A model generated the notes under the pieces. That model was not told the DNA's origin and searched no databases. It saw only the letters and a program-made list of their open reading frames with translations. 64,000 nucleotides of DNA from Branchinecta lynchi. Taxonomy: Eukaryota; Arthropoda; Branchiopoda; Anostraca; Branchinectidae. Positions within the stretch are counted from its first letter, which is position 1. Every line of letters starts with the position of its first letter. The stretch covers positions 186,001-250,000 of the forward strand of contig JAKZAP010000054.1 in assembly GCA_023053575.1 (NCBI GenBank), in the 5' to 3' direction. Positions 23,524-33,550 of this stretch are shown piece by piece. Position numbers and translations under genes: made by a program.

Positions 23524-23664
23524 TTACGAATTCAATTCTGATTTATTAGATACATTCACATCTGTTTCTCGAATTTCTTTAAATTCATATTTTACCACTG
23601 TATCATCAACAAGCGGCTCGTCAAATATGTTCCATTGCGGACTAATACTTTTTTTTACTGCCAT
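23524..23664 (-). CDS. Short Polinton-flank open frame, unknown function
   Basis: A 46-residue frame opening with ATG and starting MAVKKSISPQWN, too short for most gene callers. The sequence just downstream of its start (23735-23804 on the plus strand) matches 27165-27235 inside the Polinton fragment. The frame therefore probably belongs to that element rather than the host. It is acidic in its middle and has no motif I recognise. It could be the first exon-sized remnant of a longer Polinton gene. Confidence 0.35.
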   Translation of the reverse strand: MAVKKSISPQWNIFDEPLVDDTVVKYEFKEIRETDVNVSNKSELNS

Positions 23665-23734
23665 TTATATGAGAAGGAAATTATTAAATAAAAATTATTT
23701 CAGAATCTTCAAACCACTTCCAGTCATTAACGTT

Positions 23735-23804
23735 TTGAATAAGTCTTGACTTCTTTGATTTAAAATTCTTTTATTTACACCTAGAAGATCCTTCATAGAT
23801 TTTT
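23735..23804 (-). repeat. Polinton-derived segment left of an inserted element
   Basis: GAATAAGTCTTGACTTCTTT and the following ~65 bp closely match 27165-27235. After this the Polinton sequence is broken by the element at 23805-25958 and resumes at 25959 with TTTATTTTGAATGACATC, matching the uninterrupted 27236-27250. Confidence 0.8.
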
Positions 23805-25958
23805 ATGGCACTTGAGCTTACTCAAGTGCCATATAGCGATTGTAATTTCTGTCCGTCAGTCGGTCTGTCGGTCTGTCGGTCCCGGTTTTGCTAGTTCGGG
23901 CACTTCCAGATAAGCTAGGACGATGAAACTTGGCAGGCATATCAGGAACTGGACCAGATTAAATTAGAAATGGTCGATTCCCCGATCCGACCATCTGGAG
24001 GGGAGTGGAGGGAGGGGGAATCCGGAAAAAATAGGAAAAATGAGATATTTTTAGCTTACGAACGGGTGATCGGATCTTAATGAAACTTGATATGTGGAAG
24101 GCTTCGTGTCTAAGACCCTCCATTTTAAATCCAGACCGGATCCGGTGACATTGGGGGGAGTTGGAGGGGGAAACCGGAAATCTTGGAAAATACTTAGAAT
24201 GGAGGGATCCGGATGAAACTTAGTGGAAAGTACAAGCAAAAGTCCTAAATACGTGACTGATATAACCGGAACGGATCCGCTCACTTTGGGGGAGTTAGGG
24301 GGGGGGGGGGAGAAGTCCGAATTTGTAGTGATCCCGCGAGTTCCGTGCTTCCTGATGTGCTGGGATGATGAAAATTGACAGGCATGTCTGGAACCCGACC
24401 AGATTAAATAGGAACTCGTCAATTCCCCGATTCGACCATCTGGGGGGGGGGGGGGAGTGGAGGGAGGGTGAAGCCAAAAACTGAGGTATTTTTAGCTTGC
24501 GAACGGGTGATCGGATCTTGATGAAAGTTTGATATTTAGGATGACCTCGTGTCTCAGACATCTCACTTTAAATCCGGACCGGATCCGATGACACTGGGGG
24601 GAGTTGGAGGAGGGAGCCGGAAATTTTGAGAAACGCTTAGAGTGGAGGGATCGGGATGAAACTTGGTGGGAAAAACAAGCACAAGTCCTAGACACGTCAT
24701 TGACATAACCGGACCGGATCAGGGCACTGTGGGGGAGTTGGGGTGGGGGTCCGGATTTCTAGCGATCCCGCGAGTTCGGCATACTTCCTGATGTACTAGG
24801 GCGATGAAACTTGGCAGATTTGTCAGGGATCCAAACAGATTGACTTGAGAACAGCCGTTTCCCCGACCCGACGATCGTGGGGGGATTGGGTGGATGGGGA
24901 GTCCGGAATCTAGTGGCGTGCATAATTTTTAAACGGGTGATCGGATTTGAAAGAAACTTGTCTGGTGAGCTATCACCTCGGACGTTCAGTGTCACGTCCG
25001 GGTCGGGTCCGATACCTGTGGGGATGGGGGGGGGGGTGGAAAACTCAAGAAACTCTAAAAGCAGAGGGATTGGGACGAAACTTAATGGATGGAACAAGCA
25101 TTAGGCCTAGATGAAATTGACGGAGCCAGATGGTTTCGGGGCTCTGTGGGGGGAGTTGGAGGGGGTTTCCTGGAATTCCGGTAGTCGTGAGTTAGAATAG
25201 TTCCAGATGTAAAACGACAACGAAACTTTGCAGGCATATTAGCGACCCGAATTATCTTAACTTAAGAACCTGACACAACATACCCCTGGAAACTTCCGTT
25301 CCTAGATCCGAGCATTTTTGGGGGAGCAAGAGAAGAGAAATATGGATATTGACTTCTATAAATTGCAAACGAGTGGTCTGATTCGAGTGAAACTTCATGG
25401 GTGATACGAATCGATGGGCTCGACATGTAAAACATGCGTTCGAACCATAACTTGATGGACAGGAACAGGGAATTCAGAGATTGGGCCCCCACCGGCTCCG
25501 ACAACGTTGGTGGGAGGGGGGGGGGGTACCGGAACTTTCCAAAAATGCTCAGATTCGAGTGAAACTTGATAGATGGTATAAAAGAAGATGCTTTAGGTGG
25601 TCGATTTTTTTTATTCCAAACCATACTCGGCCACGGTAGGTGGAGATAGAGTGAGTACCGGAAATCGTGTATCACGTCTAGGGATCAAACAAATATATTT
25701 ATTGGGATGAAAGTTTGAACAGTCATGTGCATTTGCTACAGACAATCGAGACGATGCCGGAACTGCTCAGAAATTAGTGAAACTAAATATCCAGATCCAG
25801 ATAACCGGTTTTACGCATCTGTAGCATGAGACGCGAAAAAACTCTTTCGGAGTATAAGCAACACAGAAAATAGTGAAATATGGCAAATGCAAAGATTAGT
25901 GAAGTGTCGTTCTTGTACAGCCTACTCGTGCAAGTGCCATATGAGCTCGTAGCTCTTG
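23805..25958 (-). mobile_element. CAAGTGCCAT-family tandem-core element inside the Polinton
   Basis: Its 3' hairpin ATGGCACTTGAG-CTTA-CTCAAGTGCCAT is at 23805-23832. The (GTCCGTCAGTCGG)n-like stretch follows at 23850-23882. The 5' end is at 25922-25958 (complement of CAAGAGCTACGAGCTCATATGGCACTTG). The core units are diverged (GAAACTTGAT phrases about 440 bp apart) and contain several G-homopolymers. Insertion lies between T residues of the Polinton sequence. The core is closely related, in inverse orientation, to 53081-55390. No protein is encoded. Confidence 0.75.
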
Positions 25959-26820
25959 TTTATTTTGAATGACATCAGTTAATTTTTTCTTGTTTAAATT
26001 AGTTAAGTCTTTCCCATATTCTATTGCTCTGTTTTTCAACAACTCAAATCTTGGTTTAATAATTCTATCATACATCGATATTTTTTTTTTCTTTGCAGAG
26101 GTTTGGAATAACTGAGAATTGGCAATGTTTTTGAATATGCTACCAATTTCACTTCGGTGCTGCTTTTTATAAAGTAATCGCTTATTGTTAATCAAAATTT
26201 ATGAGTAAATAAATTTATTACAATAATCCTTTAAGCTTTTCTTAAATTCAATACGTATCCAACGTTATCTACATTCAGATCAATCGGTCTTCCTAACTGA
26301 TCAGTAATTATCATTCTCAAGGAATAAATATACTAGTTCGTATTGATAGGAAAATAAATGAGTTGTCTTGGATTTTCAACAATTTTACAACCTGGTTCCG
26401 TATTCGGAACAAATGTCCAAAATACGACTGATTTACTTTTGTTTACTATAGAACTGTGTTACAAGAGAGCAGTGAATTTGAATTTTACCAACGCTTCTTG
26501 TAATATTCGGAAGTTTTGTACCTTCATTGACTTTCCTAGAAATCTCACTTTCCTTCTCAAATCCTAAAATCCGACACAAGTCGCTATTAAATCTAAACGC
26601 GTTCTCTTTCTAGTTAGTTCTTGTAATAAAATTACAAACCTCATAGATGCCGGATTTGATGAAAATACAACAGGACATTTATCTTTTGGAGTATCAAAGT
26701 ACTGAAAGAAAAATAATTGAAACAATCTTCATTTTACATCCCATTAGGAATTATAACAATAATCCATTCATCCTCTTCAGATTTCCTATACTGAAATGTG
26801 TTATTTTCAAATTTGCCACT

Positions 26821-26954
26821 TATATTATGCCACGAATACCACAAGTGCATTGATTCAAACCTATTTCATAATCGCAATGACGATTCAATTCGATTGGCTG
26901 ACTAAATGTTGTATCAATGATACTTTCATTACCTTCAATGTTTAACAACACCAT
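26821..26954 (-). pseudogene. Polinton-type frame with YEIGL motif, truncated
   Basis: An ATG at 26954 opens a 44-codon frame, too short for most gene callers, that contains the phrase CDYEIGLNQCTC and ends at a stop near 26821. In many Polintons a protein that starts with a short N-terminus followed by a (S)YEI(G/A)L phrase belongs to the minor capsid set. The rest of the gene is absent or out of frame. Assignment is tentative. Confidence 0.35.
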
Positions 26955-27088
26955 TTATTAGAAATATTTTTTATACAATAAATTATATTGTTTCTTTGTA
27001 TAAATTTTATTTCGCAGAAATGAATCCATAATATCAATCGCCTCATTTCTCACCTCGACAGATGTATTTCCATTTACTCTACTACCTA

Positions 27089-27319
27089 TCAACGTGTAAA
27101 ATTTCCTGGTTCTTTATCAACACCTTGATTCATATCTACAACTTTTATATTTGTTGGTAAATCTGTTTTGAATAAGTCTTGACTTCTTTGATTTAAAATT
27201 CTTTTATTTGCACCTTGAAGATCCTTCATAGATTTTTTGTTTTGAATGACATCAATTAATTCTTTCTTGTTTACATCAGTTAAGTCTTTCCCATATTCTA
27301 TTGATCTGTTTTTCAACAA
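27089..27319 (-). pseudogene. Polinton basic frame of unknown function
   Basis: A lysine-rich 76-residue frame (DLTDVNKKELIDVIQNKKSM). Its first half is duplicated at 25960-26195 (ending DVIQNKQ), and part of its tail is matched at 23735-23804. Function unknown. Confidence 0.4.
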
Positions 27320-27606
27320 CTAAAATCTCGGCTTAATAATTCTATTATACATCGATAATGCGCCATCTTTTATTTGTTTTGCAGAGGTTTGGAAAAATTG
27401 AGAATTGGCAATGTTTTTGAATATACTACCAATTCCATTTCCGTACTGCTTTTTATAAAGTAATCGCTTATTATTAATCAACATTTACAAGTAAATAAAT
27501 TTATTTCAGTAATCCTTTAAGCTTTTCTTAAATGCAATACGTATCCAACGTTATCTTCCTTCAGATCAATCTATCTTCATTCAGATCAATCGGTCTTCCT
27601 AATTGA

Positions 27607-27915
27607 TCAGTAATTATCATTTTCAGGCAATAAATTTACTCTTTCGTATTGATCGGAAGATAAGGATTGTCTAGGATTTTCAACAATTTGACAACCTGGT
27701 TCTGTATCCGGAACAAATGTCAAAATTATGTCTAATTTACTTTTGTTTACTATAGAACTGTTTACAAGAGAGCAGTGAATTTGAATTTTATCAGCGCTTC
27801 TTGTAATATTCGGAAGTTTTGTACCTTCATTGATTTTCCTAGAAATCTCACTTTCCTTCTCTAATCCGAAAATCTGACACCAAGTCGCTATTAAATCTAA
27901 ACACGTAATTTTCAA
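27607..27915 (-). pseudogene. Polinton-associated structural-type frame
   Basis: A 102-residue frame with RSADKIQIHCSLVNSSIVNK and FVPDTEPGCQIVENPRQSLS, a type of small beta-rich protein that recurs in Polintons after the integrase. I infer a virion-associated role only from context. It overlaps the end of the integrase remnant by about 65 bp in another frame. A decayed duplicate lies at 26355-26600 with a frameshift and changed stop positions. Confidence 0.45.
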
Positions 27916-28835
27916 AAATACTTTTTTCTTTTTTGATTCTAACTAAATCACCCACTTTGTAATTTCCTGTGACTTTGTAATCATCTTGTATTAAATCTGG
28001 AGGAAATAGAGCATTGAAAACCTTTTTCTGATTTACCTTTTTAGTAGCATCAACTGGTTTCATTTGTATTGAGCGGTGATACGAGTTATTACAATTATTA
28101 ACAAATACAGGTAAAATATCAATCCATCTATTGTGCTGTCGTGAGTAAAACACTTCCATAGGTTTTCTTTCAGCGTTCTGTTGCATCGTTCAACGATCTG
28201 TTGAACTTTCACTTGTTACACTTTCAGCTGTAAACCATTGAATGTTATTATTTTTTTTATAAAAGTTTGGACATTTCTCATTACAAATTCTTTACCTTTA
28301 TCAGTTTGTAACCAGGAATTCTTTCTTTAAATATATTACTCAACGCGTTTATTATTTCACCACCAGTTTTATCTTTCAAAGGGTAACACCAAGCATATTT
28401 AATAAAGCAATCAATAATAGTTAGAATGTAATTTGTCTTATTGTTTTCTTTTTTAAATTTCTGCATATCAACAAGATCAGCTTGCCATTGTTCATCAGCA
28501 AAGTGAACAAAGACTCGCCTCTTTTCAAAATTGTGATACGATGGTTTATGTAAAGTATATACATTCTCATTTTGCAAAACATTCTTTATTTTATCTTTAG
28601 AAACGTTCACTTCATTTTCTTTTAATTTTCTGTAAAGATCATCAACGCCTGACTAATTAGAATAATACGTATTTAATATATCTTTTTCTGTGTTGATTTT
28701 TTTTTTTAAGAATTGACATTTCATTGATCCACAAATAACACAATTACTTTTCTGCATAGGCATGTCATTTTTCGATACTGTCTTAAACATTGATTCAGTG
28801 TCAGTACTCTCTCTACTTTTCAAATAATAAATCTC
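27848..28835 (-). pseudogene. Polinton retroviral-type integrase (stop codon and frameshifts)
   Basis: An N-terminal part near 28690-28810 holds a CVICGS cysteine pair, then an in-frame TAG at about 28653. The core frame (28281-28610) contains VYTLHKPSYHNFEKRRVFVH, the first catalytic Asp in QWQADLVDM, and TIIDCFIKYAWCYPLKDKTG. The second Asp region (DKGKEF-like) falls at the end of this frame near 28280. The Glu region lies in a shifted stretch at 28190-28280. The C-terminal frame (27848-28186) has DILPVFVNNCNNSYHRSIQM and a KVGDLVRIKKEK SH3-like end. In intact Polintons this D,D-35-E enzyme joins the element to host DNA. The stop and at least two frameshifts make it non-functional. Confidence 0.82.
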
Positions 28836-28868
28836 CGTTTATTAGAAAACACTTTTTATAAATTAAAT

Positions 28869-29210
28869 TTATTTTTTACCAGGAGAGGTCATTCGGCGTT
28901 TAATGTAGTAAATGCAAAGAAATCCACAGTTTAATTCATCTATACTTTGACTTGCAAGACTTTCATATGCTGTTTTTTTCTTTGAAGTTTTTAGATAATT
29001 AGTTATTTCTTTTCCTGGAGGAATACCGAAAGAATCGAAGAATTCTACGTAGGGACTATCAGATAGATTAAAATAAGCAACCCAGTGAGTTTCAGGCATT
29101 CCACGTATATCATAATTAATTACACCATATTCTATACTATTTATCTGTTTGGGTAGCTTATCTATAGAGAAAACACCTCTAAAATGCGGCAGATTTCCTA
29201 GTTCATCCAT
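28869..29210 (-). CDS. Adenain-like cysteine protease of a Polinton (partial or near complete)
   Basis: A 113-residue frame with no internal stop. It contains GVFSIDKLPKQINSIEYGVI, then the catalytic-His region MPETHWVAYFN, the Asp/Glu region YVEFFDSFGIPPG and the catalytic-Cys region DELNCGFLCIYYI. This His, Asp, Cys order is that of the C5/Ulp1-type (adenain) fold used by Polintons and adenoviruses to mature virion proteins. The length is close to the family's small core (roughly 110-150 residues). It is the only Polinton gene here that could still encode a full core. It lies between the minor protein and the integrase. Confidence 0.75.
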   Translation of the reverse strand: MDELGNLPHFRGVFSIDKLPKQINSIEYGVINYDIRGMPETHWVAYFNLSDSPYVEFFDSFGIPPGKEITNYLKTSKKKTAYESLASQSIDELNCGFLCIYYIKRRMTSPGKK

Positions 29211-29238
29211 AATATCAAAATTAGTTATAGGTCCTATT

Positions 29239-29707
29239 TTACTTTTGCTTCTTTTTGAATTCCCCCGTTTTTTGAATGGGTTTGTCTACCACGTACACCA
29301 TTTCCACAACTCTTTGTGTTCCAGGAAATTTTAGCGCTCCACCTGTGTTGGTTATTTTATCCGCCATTTTCTTACCACCGAATGTACCTAAAGCAGCAAC
29401 ACCGCTTGTTAACAGCCTTGCCAAGTGTAATTACTAGCGGGATTAAAAATGGAAGTAATCCACCTTTTTGAGTCGCTTCCGTCATCGGCTTGTATGATAT
29501 ATCAATATCACACCCTTTGCTATCACTATTAAGTTTTTTAATTTTATCAATCTGTCGTTTGCGTAAAAGTAGTTTTACTGGTTCTCGTTCATTCTGTTTA
29601 TTATGATTAACACGAATCTGACATTTTTGTTTCGCGTCAAAACATTTCTTCAGCTTCGCCTTTTGTAGACTTGATAAATAAACTGTATATTCAAACTTTC
29701 CATCCAT
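29239..29707 (-). pseudogene. Polinton minor protein with basic N-terminus and GG-hydrophobic segment (frameshifted)
   Basis: The first frame (29372-29707) starts MDGKFEYTVYLSSLQKAKLK, contains LLLRKRQIDKIKKL and ends in a glycine-hydrophobic run (GGLLPFLIPLVITLGKA). A second frame (29239-29424) carries LLTSGVAALGTFGGKKMADK and a basic tail. A frameshift near 29410 separates them. The layout (basic region, then amphipathic glycine-rich segment) recalls membrane-active or DNA-condensing minor virion proteins of Polintons and adenoviruses. This is an analogy by layout, not proven homology. Confidence 0.5.
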
Positions 29708-29754
29708 TTATTAGAGAACTAATTTATCTTAAGAAAATTTATTTACCAGCCATC

Positions 29755-30240
29755 ATTTTTTCTATTCTGGAAACGAATGGTTTGTCAACAGGTTTTAGCT
29801 CTAAAAGCCTTTAAAATATTTACTACTGCTCTTTCAACATTATTGATATGGATTTGTTGGTCAGCAATCTTTGCTTCAATTATACTGTTATGGGCGTGTT
29901 GACCAAGAAGCTTTTTGTCATAATCTAAAAGAGTCGTAGTTAACGTAGCTAAATTAACAGTATAATTTTTGTTTCTAGGGTTTTGAACATTTGCTATCAA
30001 TTTGTTCTCAGCTTTAATTTCCTTATTATTAACTCGTACTATTTCTTTTACAAATAACCCTTTATCTTTAATCCTTATCTATAAATTATCAGGAGAATCA
30101 TGTACAGCAGTTAATCTGTTGCTATCTTCGCTAAAATACTGATTTGTCCCCACTTTGTGCGGCAATTTCTTCTTTAAATTGGTTCAAAACAATAGTCATA
30201 GATCTGAAACTAATAGCTTCCTGGTCTGCTTTCGCATCCA
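29755..30240 (-). pseudogene. Polinton protein of unknown function (broken)
   Basis: An open part at 29785-30000 begins NVQNPRNKNYTVNLATLTTT and continues with a helical, charged segment (IIEAKIADQQIHINNVERAV). Related sense-looking sequence continues on both sides in other frames, with stops near 30060-30110 and a frameshift near 29790. Its place between ATPase and protease matches unassigned Polinton genes. I cannot assign a function. Confidence 0.5.
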
Positions 30241-30748
30241 CTAAATTAATAATTCTATAATCTCGTAGGTTAATATCATATCTTTATCTTTTGTTTTTAA
30301 ATCAATAAAGAAGAACCCGTAGCCTTTGATTGCAACCTCAGATTGTTTCAGAAAGTTCTCATTGTCTACATTAGATACATGATTTTGTCTGATTAGTTTT
30401 ATTTCTTTTGGATTAGAGCACTGAAAGAATGCGAAATAATTACATTGAAGTCTTACCACCTTTTGGGTTTTATGATAGCTCTGTGCCAAATAAACAATTG
30501 AGGCATTTTTCTTTCTTCCTCTTATGAATAAGTCTTCTATTTTCTTCTGGTCTTTTTTTTTTTATCAAGTTTTGGTATTTAGGGTCTAGGTCGTCAACAT
30601 CAATAATATCATTCAGGTCATTACTTACTGATAACATATTTGCTTTACAATGTGATTCCAGAGTGTTTAAATTGTCTATAAGGTCTTCTTCTTCAATCTT
30701 CTTCAAGATCTTTTGTATACAATTCAAGTATATAGTTAAGCAGTTCAA
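30241..30748 (-). pseudogene. Polinton packaging-type ATPase, C-terminal fragment (frameshifted)
   Basis: Two frames cover it. The frame at 30470-30748 has LNDIIDVDDLDPKYQNLI, and the frame at 30241-30489 starts in the QSYHKTQKVVRLQCNYFAFF stretch and continues to GYGFFFIDLKTKD. These correspond to the region after the Walker B strand and to the sensor/C-terminal part of FtsK/HerA-type ATPases of Polintons. The Walker A motif is not present in the window. The two frames overlap by about 20 bp around 30480, so one indel separates them. Upstream the reading frame runs into a ~20-bp minisatellite. The product would drive DNA packaging in an intact element, but here it is dead. Confidence 0.72.
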
Positions 30749-30850
30749 GTATATAGTTAAACAATTTTAAGTAAATAGTTAAACAATTCAAGTATATAGT
30801 TAAATAATTCAAATATATAGTTAAACAATTCAAGTATATAGTTAAATAAT
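30724..30850. repeat. ~20-bp A/T-rich minisatellite at the Polinton edge
   Basis: About six units of CAAGTATATAGTTAAACAAT with small changes. On the minus strand it keeps an open frame (units of LNCLTIY type) that runs into the ATPase remnant, so it may be an expansion inside the original coding sequence. Confidence 0.8.
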
Positions 30851-31101
30851 GTTTTTTTATTCTGTTCTTCTAGGAACATATTGTGTTTGTATGTAGCATA
30901 TGGTTTTCTCTGGGGCGGTTAACGCTGAATGGCTGTTCGTCGCTGAGCGTTGTCAGGTCATGCTTTGCTTACGTGAGGCCAGTATACCTCTGGGCCCTGG
31001 TTTTGGGCCCTGGTTGTGATGTTAGGCACCGAAACCATTGGGCAGGCTCTATATTAAGGGGATCTCGAAGAATTCGAGATGGCGCCGCCACTCCGTACAC
31101 C
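30851..31101. other. Non-coding junction between Polinton and composite copy C
   Basis: No gene. It contains a tandem GGGCCCTGG pair (30990-31014) and a perfect palindrome, ATCTCGAA-GAA-TTCGAGAT (31062-31080). Confidence 0.5.
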
Positions 31102-31637
31102 CGATAAATACCAATATCTAAGGATTGGTTATCACCTGATGACCCCACCAGAGCCGTACCACCCACCCGTACGTCCTATACCACCATCTCTTATCCACCA
31201 ACGTTATTATCTCCGATTTCTACTTGCGAATTTGAATTTTCGCAGTAAACGTATATCTGCCAAGAATAATTATGTTTAACCACCCCACAGTATACTGTAA
31301 CCCACAGCACCACCATACTGACCCAACCCATCATTTCTGCACGTTTTACCACCCCACCATATCCACTCGTACGTTACCATTTTTTATTTTCACTTGTGCA
31401 CTAAAGCTTCTGCATTACACCAATATTTGCAGAAAATATCTATCCCCAATACCACCTATGTAAACCTATCAATTATGCCCCTCTTGGTTTTTGGTGTCCT
31501 GCATCCAAATCCAGGGCTCACTTGTGTTTTACACATGAGTTAACAGGCCATGAGCCTGCCCCCCCCCCCCCCCCCCGAATTAAAACAACTGTATAGAGCG
31601 ATACATACCTATTTTCCGAGAATACTACACCACAAGG

Positions 31638-33550
31638 CAGGGGCGTCACTAGCCTTTTACCTTTTGGGGGGGACGTCCGGTTTGTGCCGACGAACTAAAA
31701 AAATGTGCCGACAAAACACCCAGCAAAGAATAGAATCGGGGTAAAACTAACTGCAATGCATCAGTTGAGATTATTCCTTTGATGTAATTTCGTATTTTAA
31801 GTTCTCATATTTGGCTTTTCATTTTAGCCTTCGCTAAAAAGCGAAGCTTCGAACGACTGTACCAAGAACAAGTTAAACTAAGCGCTGCAGGCGAAAATTT
31901 TTAAATCTGCCTTTTTTCCGGAAAAATTTAGCTATATCTACCATACAAGTTCTAGCTTTTAACGTGTTTCAGCGAATTTCAATCCTAAAACGTTAAGCTA
32001 AATGAAACACTGTTCTTCTAAATAAAGAATACTATAAAATGCGCCGCAGGCGAAATTTTGTGTGGACTAACTGTAACAACGCATCAATTGAGGTTATTCC
32101 TTTGGTATAATTTCGTATTTTAAAGTTCACCTATTCGGCTACTCATATTAACTTTCGCTGGAAAGCGAAGCTTCCAACGACTGTACCAAGGCAAGTTAAA
32201 CCAAGCGCCGCAGTCGAAATTTTTTTAATCTGTTTTTTTGCGGAAAATTCAGCTATAGTACCATACAATTTCCGGCTTTCAACGTGTTTCAAACCCCAAG
32301 AACGTCTATCCTAAACGGAAAACTAAATGATACACCATTCTTCCAAATAGGGAATACTACAAAATGCGCCGCATGCGAAATTTCGTGTAAAACTTACTGT
32401 AATGCATCAGTTGACATTGTTCCTTTGATGTAAATACACATATTTAATTTCACATATTCGGCTTTTCGTTTCAACTTTTGCTAAGAAGCGAAGCTTCCAA
32501 CGACTGCACCCAGAACAAATTGAACTAAGCAACGCCGGTGAATTTGTTTTTAATATGTATTTTTCCGGGAAAATCTGCGACCGATAAATGTTTGCAGAAT
32601 TTGATTTCTTACGTATAAGAGACCCAGTGTGCGGACAAGAACACCGACGCCCGACAAAAGCATTCAGAATTCGATTTCTTCTGTATTTTGCCCGACAAGA
32701 TTGTAAAGAACTTTATTTTTTACGCGTATATAGAAGCCGATGTACCGACGAGACTTGAACTTTCGGCATGCGCCCGGTAAAAAGTTACAGAATTTGATTT
32801 TTTTTTTTTTTGTAAAAAGAACCGATGTGCCCACGAGAATACCAACGGCCGACAAAACCATCCAGCATTTGATTTGTTCTGTTTTTGCTCGACTAGACTG
32901 TACAGAACTTGATTCATACGTGTAAAAATAACCCCTTGTGCAAATGAAACTTAAACTTCCTGGGTGCGCCCTACAAAGTTTGCAAAATTTGATTTCTTAT
33001 GTATAAGTAGAACCCGATATGCCGACGAGTCGACCGACGCCCGACAAAAGCATAAAAAAATATTTCTTCTGGATTTCTTATGTATAAAAAGAACCCGATG
33101 TGCCGACGAACCGAGGCACGACAAAAGCCTGCAGAATTCGATTTCTCCAGTGCTTTGCCTGACAAATGTTTGCAGGATTTCATTTCTTGCGTATAAAAAT
33201 AACCCGATGTGCCGACGAGTCGACCGACGCCCGACAAAAACTTAATTTGTTTTTATTTCTTCTGGATTCCTTCTGTATAGAAAGAACCCGATGTGCCGAC
33301 AAGAATACCGAGGCACGACAAAAGCATGCAGAATTTGATTTCTTCAGTGTTTTGCCCGACAAACGTTTGCAGGATCTTATTTCTTGCATATAAAAACACC
33401 CGATGTGCCGACGAATCGACCGATGCCTGATAAAAAGCATACAAAATATTATTTTTTCTGTGTTTGCCGGCGCTTCGCGCCGACAAACAAGTAAGTCTCA
33501 GGACCTTTAGGGGGGGAGTCCCCCCCCTCCCCCCCATAGTGACGCCCCTG
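31638..33550. mobile_element. Non-autonomous hAT element (1913 bp), 8-bp target duplication CCACAAGG
   Basis: Terminal inverted repeats CAGGGGCGTCACTA (31638-31651) and TAGTGACGCCCCTG (33537-33550). Flanks are CCACAAGG at 31630-31637 and 33551-33558. The paralogous site in copy A (9211-9220) has a single CCACAAGG, so this is an exact insertion. The interior has three ~323-bp tandem units (GCGAAGCTTC at 31841, 32165 and 32488). It then has a series of shorter degenerate units (AACCCGATGTGCCGACGA … CGACAAAAGCATGCAGAATT) up to 33470. No transposase frame is present, so it would need one supplied in trans. 8-bp duplications and CAGGG-type termini are hAT hallmarks. Confidence 0.93.

Larger units (their letters stand above)
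25959..30850 (-). mobile_element. Maverick/Polinton remnant (central part)
   Basis: On the minus strand the order is: ATPase fragment, coiled-coil-type protein, glycine/hydrophobic minor protein, adenain-like protease, retroviral-type integrase, then small structural-type frames. This gene set is diagnostic for Polintons (virus-like DNA transposons of eukaryotes). No protein-primed DNA polymerase B or major capsid gene is seen and no terminal inverted repeats are recognised, so only part of the 15-20-kb element remains. Nearly every gene has stops or frameshifts. A stretch of about 650 bp is duplicated within it (25965-26600 against 27236-27915), and one tandem-core element splits it on the left. 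The A/T-rich base composition differs sharply from the neighbouring repeats. Confidence 0.85.
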
